Part shown: positions 1 to 10,509 of the stretch, one piece after another
How positions within the stretch are numbered: position 1 is the first letter of the stretch
Layout of the letters: each line of letters starts with the position of its first letter
Source: Aliarcobacter cryaerophilus ATCC 43158
GTDB lineage: Bacteria; Campylobacterota; Campylobacteria; Campylobacterales; Arcobacteraceae
DNA: 64,000 bases
Direction of reading: 5' to 3'
NCBI RefSeq assembly: GCF_003660105.1
Contig: NZ_CP032823.1
Location: 806,001 to 870,000 of the forward strand
The notes under the pieces: model-generated
Told to the model about the DNA's origin: nothing
Databases searched by the model: none
What the model saw: the letters and a program-made list of their open reading frames with translations, nothing else
Translations under genes and position numbers: made by a program

Positions 1-806
<806 letters not shown>

Positions 807-815
807 AAAAGACTA

Positions 816-840
816 GAAAACGGAAATTATATCCGTTTTC
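816..840. terminator. Bidirectional intrinsic terminator between guaB and a chemoreceptor gene
   Basis: A 9-bp perfect stem (gaaaacgga / tccgttttc) with a 7-nt loop lies between two convergent genes. An A-run before the stem serves the minus strand as a T-tract; the T-tract on the plus side is short. The loop reads TATAAT on the minus strand, as does the loop of the hairpin next to the tRNA at 27.6 kb. Confidence 0.7.
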
Positions 841-853
841 TTAGTATAAGAAT

Positions 854-2866
854 TTAAAAACTTTCCCACGCATTATCATTTTGATTACTACTTTGAACTA
901 TTTTTGAATCTTTTTTAATACTTGTAGATTTATTTATATCTGTTTTTATATTTTTTAAATCAATCTCTGATTTTATTGAATTTTGTTCTATATTTTTTGC
1001 AACAATATCATTCTTTCCATGAAAATCTTTTGCATTTGCATCTTCAACTATTAGTTTAGCAATTTTATCTGAAGTTATTGCTATATCATTTGTTTGTGTA
1101 GATATTGCAGCATTTTGCTGAGTTTGTTGGTCAAGTTGATTTACAGCATCATTAATTTGTTCAATTCCTGATAATTGCTCCTTACTTGACATCTCAATAT
1201 CTGAAATTAGATTGATTGTTGAGCTTATTGAATCATTTAGACTCTTATATCCTTCAATCATTTCATTTGCTATATCTTTACCTTCATTTGCTTTTTTTGT
1301 AGCCTCTTCAACAATATTTTTTATATCTTTTGCAGCTTCTGCACTTCTACTTGCCAAATTCCTAACCTCTTGAGCAACAACTGCAAATCCTTTTCCTGCT
1401 TCTCCTGCAGTTGCAGCTTCAACTGCAGCATTTAGACTTAGAATATTTGTTTGGAATGCTATTTGGTCAATTACTGAAATGGCATCATTTACTAAGTTTA
1501 CTTTATTGTTTATTTCATCCATTGCTAAAGTTGTTTTGTTAGCAAGTTTTTCACCATCACTAGATGCTTTTGTAATTTCACCTGAATATTTAGCCATCTT
1601 TGCAATATTTTCTGTGTTGTTTCTAATATTACTTGTAATTTCCTCAAGAGCTGCCGCTGTCTCTTCTAGTGAAGCTGCTGCTTCATTTGAACTTAAATTC
1701 AGTTTATCAACATTTGAAAGCAGTATGCTAGAACTTTGTTCTAGAGTTAATCCATTTGATTTATTTTGTACTAACATATTAGTTATTGAATCACCAAGAT
1801 TATTAACACCATTTGAAAGTTTTAATAAATGCTCCTTTAAACCTTTTTGGTCTATTTTATTTAAATAATTATAATTTGAATATTGTTCTAAAACTTTTAA
1901 TATATTCTCAATATTTGTTTCTAAAATACTTCCCATATTGTTTATAACTTTTTTTAATTCTACTAAAGAAGGATTTTCAACATCTAAATTTAATCTTTGT
2001 GATAAATCACCTTTTTCAAATTCTGCTAAAACAGCAATTGTTTCATTTATTAGTTTTCTATCTTCTTCAATACCTTTTTGAGTTTTTAAAATATTTTGAT
2101 TTACAACTTTTGCCATTTCTCCAAATTCATCTTTTGAATCATCTTTTAAAAGCTCTGGATTAATAGATTCTCTATTTAAATAAGCAAAAAAACCTAATAA
2201 ACCATTTTTGAAATTCGTAATTTTATTTGTCATATCTGAAATTATTAAGAAAGAGATAAAAATTAACAATAAAAAAGCTACTATTATTGTAACAATAGTT
2301 TGAAGTATAGTACTATCATAATCTTTGTTTGCTTGTTTATTTATTTCAGATGCAGCTTTTAGTTGATGTTCCATTAGTTGAGCAATATTATTAGAAACAG
2401 GTTCAATAGTCTCATACATACTATCCATGACAATTGAAGTAATTGTTTCTAAATCTTTATTTGTACAAGCTTGTTTGATACTATCAGTAGTATTATTTGC
2501 ATTAGAAAGAATAATTTTTGTATTTTTTACTATTGCTTTTTCTTCTTCATCTAGGTTTGTAGATAAATATTCATCCCAATTTTTATCAATAATATTTTTA
2601 GCTTCAGTTATATTTAAAACACATTTTTCAAAAGGTATTTTATTGTTTCTTAATTTTACTGCTGTATCAACAATATTAACTGCATATGCTTCAGAAATAT
2701 TTTTTAATTGTACTAAAGGAATTACCCTATCATTGTATACTCTTTTTAAACCTTCATTTGTATTTTCTAATTTAGAGATACTTGTAATACCTAAAAATAG
2801 TACAATAGCTAAAGAAACAAAAGATAAAACAATAAGTTTTGTTCTAATCTTTAAGTTTTTGATCAT
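854..2866 (-). CDS. Methyl-accepting chemotaxis protein, membrane-bound, with WESF tail
   Basis: A 670-residue chemoreceptor that should sense a periplasmic ligand and control CheA through CheW. TM1 is at about residues 11-30, followed by a helical periplasmic part resembling a four-helix-bundle ligand domain, then TM2 at about 188-210. The cytoplasmic signalling rod contains the invariant hairpin tip [18 protein letters not shown] and flanking methylation helices rich in Glu/Gln/Ala ([12 protein letters not shown]). The C-terminus AWESF fits the aromatic-xx-aromatic pentapeptide that tethers CheR/CheB in enterobacterial receptors. The start ATG is preceded by AGGAG. The stop is convergent with guaB. 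The ligand cannot be read from the sequence. Confidence 0.93.
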   Translation of the reverse strand: MIKNLKIRTKLIVLSFVSLAIVLFLGITSISKLENTNEGLKRVYNDRVIPLVQLKNISEAYAVNIVDTAVKLRNNKIPFEKCVLNITEAKNIIDKNWDEYLSTNLDEEEKAIVKNTKIILSNANNTTDSIKQACTNKDLETITSIVMDSMYETIEPVSNNIAQLMEHQLKAASEINKQANKDYDSTILQTIVTIIVAFLLLIFISFLIISDMTNKITNFKNGLLGFFAYLNRESINPELLKDDSKDEFGEMAKVVNQNILKTQKGIEEDRKLINETIAVLAEFEKGDLSQRLNLDVENPSLVELKKVINNMGSILETNIENILKVLEQYSNYNYLNKIDQKGLKEHLLKLSNGVNNLGDSITNMLVQNKSNGLTLEQSSSILLSNVDKLNLSSNEAAASLEETAAALEEITSNIRNNTENIAKMAKYSGEITKASSDGEKLANKTTLAMDEINNKVNLVNDAISVIDQIAFQTNILSLNAAVEAATAGEAGKGFAVVAQEVRNLASRSAEAAKDIKNIVEEATKKANEGKDIANEMIEGYKSLNDSISSTINLISDIEMSSKEQLSGIEQINDAVNQLDQQTQQNAAISTQTNDIAITSDKIAKLIVEDANAKDFHGKNDIVAKNIEQNSIKSEIDLKNIKTDINKSTSIKKDSKIVQSSNQNDNAWESF

Positions 2867-3011
2867 TTTTACTCCTAGTAAATAAAATAGATTTTGAAAT
2901 TTTAAAATCTTATTTTTGATTGTTGTAAATTACATTACTACTATATTCTTTATTTTTCAAGGAAATAATATATCATTTATACTTAAAAAAATTATGTATT
3001 TATAAAATTGA

Positions 3012-4961
<1,950 letters not shown>

Positions 4962-5096
4962 TTATCTTTTCTATAAATTTTGAGTAATATTGTATCATTT
5001 TTTGCTAAGCAATATCTAAAAATACATTATTTGTTATAGTTTAATTATTTAATTATGTTATATTTAATTTTCATAAAAACACAAAGGGGAGATACA

Positions 5097-7121
5097 ATGG
5101 AAGGCTTAAATTTTAGTATTGCAAAAAAGATGATGCTATTTGCTGTCGTTATTTTTGTGACAATTTTTATTACAGGACTTTTGAAGTTTAACAATCTTTT
5201 AAACACAGAAAAGAACTTTAATATATTTAAAGATAGGGCAGTTGCTGGTAAATTTTATGTTTTAGAAGTTGAAAGAGAATTAAACTTCGTAGCTAGAAAT
5301 TCAAGAGATATTATGCTTGGAAATGCTTACGAAAATAATATAAAGAATTTAGAGAAGAGTAGGGAAAATATTATAAAATCTTTTGATGGTTTACTTCAAA
5401 CTTCTCAAAATGAAGCTGAAAAAAATGTTGTTTTGGAAGTAAAAAAAACAGTACTTGATTTTATAGAAGATGGATATAAAAAGATGAAATCTCTTGAAAA
5501 TGTTGATAGAACTCCAGAAGTTTTAGCAGCAATGTATCAAGCTTATAAAAAAGATGCAACACCACTTGCAAATAAAAGTAGGGAAAATTTCTCTAAGCTT
5601 ATTAAAGAGAAAGAAGAAGATTATACAGTTCAATCAGAACTTTACAACAAGCAGATGAAAGGTTTGAAAAATATTATAATTATTGAGTCTTTAGTTATTA
5701 TTTTAATAGTTATTTTGTCTTTATTGCTTTTATCAAGAGATATTATTAAATCGTTAAATAAGTTCAAAAAAGGGCTTACTTCGTTTTTTGACTTTATGAA
5801 TAAACACAACTCAAAAGTTGAGTATATAGATATTCAAAATAGTGATGAATTTGGAGCTATGGCAAAAGTTGTAAATGATAATATAAAGATTATAGAAAAT
5901 AGAACTTTAGAAGATAAAAAACTTATAGATGATGTTTTTGTTGTTGTAAATAGAGTTAAACATGGATATTACAGCCAGTTAATAAAAGAAGATACTTCAG
6001 ATGAGATTTTGTCTACATTAAAAGAGAGTATAAATGATATGATAAGTTCTACAAAACAAAACTTTATACAAGTAAACAATATCTTAGAAGAGTATGTAAA
6101 ATATAACTATAGAGAAGAGTTAAAGTTAGATGGAATTGAAAAAAGTGGAGTTTTTGAAGCCTTAATAAATAATATTAATCAACTAAGAAGTGCTATAAAT
6201 GATATGCTTAAAAAAGATAAACTAAATGGTCTTATTTTGGATAAATCTTCAAATGAGTTGTTGGTAAATGTTGATAAATTAAACAATAGTTCAAATGATG
6301 CAGCAGCAAGATTAGAGGAGACAGCAGCTGCATTAGAAGAGGTTACAAGCAGTATTGCAAATTCAAATAATAAAATAAATGAGATGTCAAATATTGCAAA
6401 AAATGTTACAAATGCTGCATCTTTGGGGCAAGATTTGGCAAATAAAACTGCTTTATCTATGGATGAGATAAATATTCAAGTAAACTTAGTAAATGATGCC
6501 ATTTCAGTAATTGACCAAATAGCATTCCAAACAAATATTCTAAGTCTAAATGCAGCAGTTGAAGCTGCAACTGCTGGAGAAGCAGGGAAAGGGTTTGCAG
6601 TTGTTGCTCAAGAGGTGCGAAATCTTGCAAGTAGAAGTGCAGAAGCTGCAAAAGAGATAAAAAATATAGTTGAAAGTGCTACATCAAAAGCAAATGATGG
6701 GAAACAAATAGCAAGTAGTATGATTGATGGATATAAAGGTTTAAATAACTCTATAAATCAAACTATTTCATTAATACAAGATATAACAAGCTCTTCAAAA
6801 GAGCAACAAAGAGGTGTTGAGCAGATAAACGATGCTGTTTCATCTTTAGACAAACAAACTCAAGAGAATGCAAATATTGCTAGAGTTGCTAGTGATATTG
6901 CAGGAGAAGCTTCTTCTATGGCTAAAAAAATACTTGAAAATGCAAACTCAAAAGAGTTTTCTGGTAAAAATAGTGTTGAAGATGATTTTGTAAAAATGTT
7001 TAAAAATGGTAAAAAAGATAATCTTTCAAATATAAATAATAGTGAAAATAAAGTAGAAAAAATAGAAAACAAAAAAGTAGAAGATACTAAAATAAGTTCA
7101 GATGAGTGGGAGAGTTTTTAA
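5097..7121 (+). CDS. Methyl-accepting chemotaxis protein, membrane-bound, with WESF tail
   Basis: A 674-residue chemoreceptor paralogous to the one at 854-2866. The start is the ATG at 5097, which has a good ribosome site (AAAGGGGAGATAC). An in-frame ATG 14 codons upstream lacks one. TM1 lies near residues 10-30 and TM2 near 190-212 ([20 protein letters not shown]), enclosing a roughly 160-residue periplasmic helical domain. The signalling tip region is identical to the paralogue over nearly 60 residues around [18 protein letters not shown]. The tail ends EWESF, again a CheR/CheB-tether-like pentapeptide, after a charged flexible linker. The ligand is unknown. Confidence 0.93.
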   Translation: MEGLNFSIAKKMMLFAVVIFVTIFITGLLKFNNLLNTEKNFNIFKDRAVAGKFYVLEVERELNFVARNSRDIMLGNAYENNIKNLEKSRENIIKSFDGLLQTSQNEAEKNVVLEVKKTVLDFIEDGYKKMKSLENVDRTPEVLAAMYQAYKKDATPLANKSRENFSKLIKEKEEDYTVQSELYNKQMKGLKNIIIIESLVIILIVILSLLLLSRDIIKSLNKFKKGLTSFFDFMNKHNSKVEYIDIQNSDEFGAMAKVVNDNIKIIENRTLEDKKLIDDVFVVVNRVKHGYYSQLIKEDTSDEILSTLKESINDMISSTKQNFIQVNNILEEYVKYNYREELKLDGIEKSGVFEALINNINQLRSAINDMLKKDKLNGLILDKSSNELLVNVDKLNNSSNDAAARLEETAAALEEVTSSIANSNNKINEMSNIAKNVTNAASLGQDLANKTALSMDEINIQVNLVNDAISVIDQIAFQTNILSLNAAVEAATAGEAGKGFAVVAQEVRNLASRSAEAAKEIKNIVESATSKANDGKQIASSMIDGYKGLNNSINQTISLIQDITSSSKEQQRGVEQINDAVSSLDKQTQENANIARVASDIAGEASSMAKKILENANSKEFSGKNSVEDDFVKMFKNGKKDNLSNINNSENKVEKIENKKVEDTKISSDEWESF

Positions 7122-7135
7122 ACTCCCACTTTTTA
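7107..7135. terminator. Terminator overlapping the end of the chemoreceptor gene
   Basis: The last codons of the receptor (gtgggag) pair with ctcccac at 7124-7130, giving a 7-bp GC-rich stem followed by TTTTTATTT. It lies between convergent genes and should act chiefly on the plus-strand transcript. Confidence 0.65.
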
Positions 7136-8311
7136 TTTAATAATATGTCCAACAAATTTTGACATATTATTTAATATCTTTCCACCTCTTCTAAATCCTA
7201 AAGCGCAAGCTTCATAAGAGTAGAAAACTCCAGCTTGATAAAACTCACCATTTTCATCTTTTGGAAACTCTACATACTCTTGATAAATTGGCTTATGTCC
7301 TTCATAATCACCATTAGTTTCTATATCTGTTGAACCATCTTGATTTATGATTTTTACATTTTCTCCCTCTCTTCCAAAGGCTCTTTTTTCTACATATTTT
7401 TTACCTTTTAGTGGCTCAAAAGATGTTTCAAGTAAAAGTGGATGATTTGGATATAAATCCCATAAAATCTTCATAAATGCTTTTGATTGGAAGATTAATG
7501 TATAGGCAGGATTAAATATAATAGCTTTTTTCTCTTTTATTATTTCAGTTAAAAGCAAAGCTAAATCACTCTCTTCAATACCAATATTTTCCCAAGGAAT
7601 TAGTTTAAACCAAAATTCAAAAAGCTCATCATTTTTGAAAATACCATCATCACTAAAAGAGATATTTTCAATAAATTCAAAATCAGTGTTAAATCCAGCT
7701 TCTTGTGCAATATGCTCTAATAGCTTTGTAGTATTTATATCTTCACTTGAAGTTGAAATACTAGAAAATAGTATTTTCCAACCAAGTTGTGAGTAATATT
7801 CATCAAATTTCTCTATATCACTATTTAGTGTTATTATTCTTTTAAAATTATCTTTTATTGCATCGTAAAGATTGTTAAATTGTGCTGCTTCATCTAAACT
7901 ATTTTGTTTTAGCATTGCCCACTGAATAATTGCAGTTTCAAAAAGTGAAGTTGGTGTATCTGCATTGAACTCAATTAGTTTAATTGGTTTCCCATCTATT
8001 CCACCAGCTAAATCAAATCTTGAGTACAAATGCCAATGAACATCATTTTCCCAAGACTCCTTTACAAGATCTACTAGATTAAAAGGGATATTTAGTTCAT
8101 GAAAAAATTCATTATCTATTACAAATTGAGCAGCTTCAACAAACATATCATAAAGTTCATTTGTTGCTTCATAGTAAGCATTTGCTTCATTTTCAGATAT
8201 TACAACTAAGCTATCAGAAATATATGAACTCTCATCACTATCTGTGTGCCAAGTAAAGCCAATACTTTCTAAATATTCAGGTGTTAGTGCTTCTAATTTT
8301 TCTAATTTCAT
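7133..8311 (-). CDS. Glutathionylspermidine synthase-like ATP-grasp protein (YgiC/YjfC type)
   Basis: A 392-residue protein of the ATP-grasp family that includes the synthetase half of GspS and the E. coli YgiC and YjfC proteins. The core motif LIEFNADTPTSLFE and the late segment KKYVEKRAFGREGENV are typical of the family. Free-standing YgiC-type members have not been shown to make glutathionylspermidine, so the substrate is open. The true start is the ATG at 8311, with AGGAGG just upstream inside the end of the preceding gene. An open frame extends 72 codons further upstream but is lipoprotein-gene sequence read in another frame. The stop of the lipoprotein gene and this ATG are one base apart, implying translational coupling. 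Campylobacter has the same gene pair. Confidence 0.85.
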   Translation of the reverse strand: MKLEKLEALTPEYLESIGFTWHTDSDESSYISDSLVVISENEANAYYEATNELYDMFVEAAQFVIDNEFFHELNIPFNLVDLVKESWENDVHWHLYSRFDLAGGIDGKPIKLIEFNADTPTSLFETAIIQWAMLKQNSLDEAAQFNNLYDAIKDNFKRIITLNSDIEKFDEYYSQLGWKILFSSISTSSEDINTTKLLEHIAQEAGFNTDFEFIENISFSDDGIFKNDELFEFWFKLIPWENIGIEESDLALLLTEIIKEKKAIIFNPAYTLIFQSKAFMKILWDLYPNHPLLLETSFEPLKGKKYVEKRAFGREGENVKIINQDGSTDIETNGDYEGHKPIYQEYVEFPKDENGEFYQAGVFYSYEACALGFRRGGKILNNMSKFVGHIIK

Positions 8312-8312
8312 A

Positions 8313-8948
8313 TCAACCTCCTGTACTTTGAGTTGTAGATTTAGTAGTATTATTGCTTTGGCTTGAATTTTGATTATTTCCACCAAAAAAACCACTTTGT
8401 TTTCCAGCTCCAGCTGAACTTGATGGTTTATTAAATGAACTTTGAGATTTACTATAAGTTTGTGGAGATTTATATTGAGCTGCTTTTTGGTTTTGGAAGT
8501 TTTGATTATTAAATAGTTTATTACCAAGCCAAGAACCTATCATGGCTCCTGCTATTGAAGATAGTAAAACTCCACCAAGACCCATTCCTCCACTACTCAT
8601 TTCTGGATTTGTAAGAGCTGATTTTCCAGCATCTATTTTTGACTCTTCTTCTTTAACAAGTTTATCAATCTCTTCTTGTGATAAAATTCTTTCAGTACCA
8701 TCTGGATTTCTAAGAACTATTGTAGTTTTTGCTGCTGGAAATTCATCTGCTATTTTGTAGCTTCCATCACTACCTTTTTCTACTACAACAAAAGCTCCCT
8801 CTTGTTGACTAGCATTTGTAAAAGCTCCATTTGACTGATTATTTTGGTTTGAGTTATCATTGCAAGCATTTAATCCTAAAATCAAAAATGTAGCAAGACC
8901 ACCTTTTTTTGCTAACTCTTTTAATGTTTTGATATTTTTATTTTGCAT
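8313..8948 (-). CDS. UPF0323 family lipoprotein
   Basis: A 211-residue predicted lipoprotein. The N-terminus has a basic segment, the hydrophobic stretch LATFLILGLNA and a Cys at residue 29 in an acceptable lipobox. A conserved central part follows (VLRNPDGTERILSQEEIDKL), then a glycine-rich hydrophobic segment near residues 120-145 (GGVLLSSIAGAMIGSWLG) resembling a glycine-zipper insertion. The tail is low-complexity Ser/Asn/Gln/Gly. The family is known from Campylobacter and Helicobacter, next to the same ATP-grasp gene; function is undetermined. It sits two bases after the helicase stop and directly before the ATP-grasp gene, so the three are probably one operon. Confidence 0.85.
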   Translation of the reverse strand: MQNKNIKTLKELAKKGGLATFLILGLNACNDNSNQNNQSNGAFTNASQQEGAFVVVEKGSDGSYKIADEFPAAKTTIVLRNPDGTERILSQEEIDKLVKEEESKIDAGKSALTNPEMSSGGMGLGGVLLSSIAGAMIGSWLGNKLFNNQNFQNQKAAQYKSPQTYSKSQSSFNKPSSSAGAGKQSGFFGGNNQNSSQSNNTTKSTTQSTGG

Positions 8949-8950
8949 TT

Positions 8951-10249
8951 TTATCCTCTCTTTGTTGTTTTTCTAAATTTAGTCTTATTTGGTTTTTTAC
9001 TTTTTGTTTTATCTTTACTTTCTCTTTGTTTTGAATCAAATTTTTTATCTTTTATAGATTTTTTTTCTCTTATTTTTGTTCGTGGTTTTTTCTCTTTTGT
9101 AGCAAAGCCTTCAAGCTCAACTCTAGGAATTTTAAGTAATAACTCTTTTTCTATTTCTGCCATAAGTTGATAATCTCTTACACTTAAAAGTGTTATAGCA
9201 ACTCCATCATTTCCAGCACGTGCAGTTCTTCCAACTCTATGCGTGAAGTCATTTATTGTTTCAGGTAGAGCAAAATTGATTACACAAGGAAGATTTTCAA
9301 TATCAATTCCTCTTGCTGCAATATCAGTACAAACTAAAACTCTAAGTTCTTTTTCTTTAAATTTTCTCAATGCCAAAGCTCTTGAACTTTGTCTTACATC
9401 TCCGTGGATACAAGATGCTTTTAATCCATCAAGGTTTAAATTTTTTACTAAATCATCGGCTTCTAGTTTTCTATTTACAAAAACTAATGCTTGAGATATA
9501 TTTTTTGAACCTATTAAATATGAAAGAAGTTCGCTTTTTTTATCTTCATCCACAAGAACTATTTGGTGTTCAATTTTTTCAACATGATCTCTTTGATTTG
9601 TAACTTCAATTACAACAGGTTCTTTTAAAAACTCTTTTGCAAGTTTTTTTACTGTTGAATTTATTGTTGCACTAAACATTGAAATTTGCCTATTTTTTCC
9701 AATATGTGGCAAAATTTGTTCAACTTCTTCTAAAAATCCCATGTCAAGCATTGTATCAAGCTCATCAATTACAACTCTTTGCACACTTGAAAGATTTATA
9801 GTATTATTTTTTATATGTTCAAGTAATCTTCCTGTTGTAGCAACAGCAATATCAACTCCATTATTTAGTTTTTTTTCTTGGTCTTTTATTGAAATTCCAC
9901 CAAAAATAGCAACTTTTTTAATATCAATATATTTTGAATAATCATCAACTGCATTTGCTATTTGTTTTGCTAGTTCTCTTGTTGGAACTAAGATTAAAGC
10001 CCTTAAAACACTATTTTGTTTTTTCTCGTTTGTTATTTCGCTATCTTTTTCATTTATTAAATCTTCTAAAATAGGAAGTAAAAATGCACAACTCTTTCCT
10101 GTTCCACTCTTTGCAACTCCTATGATATCTCTTTTGCTCAATGCAACAGGAATTGCTTTTTCTTGAATAGCAGTTGGGGTTGTGTATCCCAAATCATCAA
10201 CTGCTTTTAAAATATTTTCATTTAGTTTTAAGTTTTGAAAAGTTTTTAT
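8951..10249 (-). CDS. DEAD-box (DELD variant) ATP-dependent RNA helicase
   Basis: RNA helicase of the RhlE/DeaD type, acting on structured RNA such as ribosome precursors. Visible motifs are the Q motif (GYTTPTAIQ), motif I AKSGTGKS, Ia PTRELA, motif II as DELD instead of DEAD, motif III SAT, and motif VI HRVGRTARAG, then a lysine/arginine-rich tail of about 50 residues. No ATG, GTG or TTG lies in frame upstream of the TTG at 10192, yet the family N-terminus (KTFQNLKLNENILKAVDD) continues upstream of it. It reaches an ATA codon at 10249 placed six bases after AAAGGA. I infer initiation at this ATA, an ATG-to-ATA change, giving 432 residues. Starting at TTG 10192 would lose the conserved upstream Phe of the Q motif. 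Confidence 0.85.
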   Translation of the reverse strand: MKTFQNLKLNENILKAVDDLGYTTPTAIQEKAIPVALSKRDIIGVAKSGTGKSCAFLLPILEDLINEKDSEITNEKKQNSVLRALILVPTRELAKQIANAVDDYSKYIDIKKVAIFGGISIKDQEKKLNNGVDIAVATTGRLLEHIKNNTINLSSVQRVVIDELDTMLDMGFLEEVEQILPHIGKNRQISMFSATINSTVKKLAKEFLKEPVVIEVTNQRDHVEKIEHQIVLVDEDKKSELLSYLIGSKNISQALVFVNRKLEADDLVKNLNLDGLKASCIHGDVRQSSRALALRKFKEKELRVLVCTDIAARGIDIENLPCVINFALPETINDFTHRVGRTARAGNDGVAITLLSVRDYQLMAEIEKELLLKIPRVELEGFATKEKKPRTKIREKKSIKDKKFDSKQRESKDKTKSKKPNKTKFRKTTKRG

Positions 10250-10472
10250 AAAAAATCCTTTGGTAAAAAATATTATATATTGTAGCGAAGTTGAAATTAG
10301 ATTTAAGTTTAGTATCTATTTTTTTACTAAATTTAATAATAATTAATATTTTAAAAAATTATTTATGTCTATAAAATCTTTATAAATCGAATAATAAATA
10401 TTATATTCTTATAAAATAATATTTCTAGATATTTTAAGTAAAAAAACAAATTGTTTTTGCTACTATTTCGGC

Positions 10473-10478
10473 TATAAA
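10473..10478 (+). promoter_or_regulatory. Candidate -10 box for the type I secretion operon
   Basis: TATAAA lies about 32 bases before the start of the TolC-OmpA gene, preceded by T-rich sequence as is common for the main sigma factor in Campylobacterota, which often lacks a clear -35 box. The gene start itself has a strong ribosome site (AGGAGAGAG). The rest of 10250-10509 shows no gene. Confidence 0.4.
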
Positions 10479-10509
10479 TTGGATATGAAAATAATTAGGA
10501 GAGAGAGTT

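Noticed and set aside
1479-1868. Plus-strand ORF inside the first chemoreceptor gene (also 2427-2885)
   Set aside because: Antisense frame of a well-supported gene; hydrophobic leucine/serine-rich text is the usual product of reading such genes backwards.
7133-8527. Long version of the ATP-grasp gene starting at 8527
   Set aside because: The first 72 codons are the lipoprotein gene in another frame; the ATG at 8311 has AGGAGG and the family N-terminus.
9370-9603. Plus-strand ORFs opposite the helicase gene (also 8943-9170, 9243-9494, 9741-9941)
   Set aside because: Antisense shadows without ribosome sites or recognised motifs.
8951-10192. Helicase start at TTG 10192
   Set aside because: It would remove the upstream Phe and helix of the Q motif and has no ribosome site; the conserved frame continues upstream.
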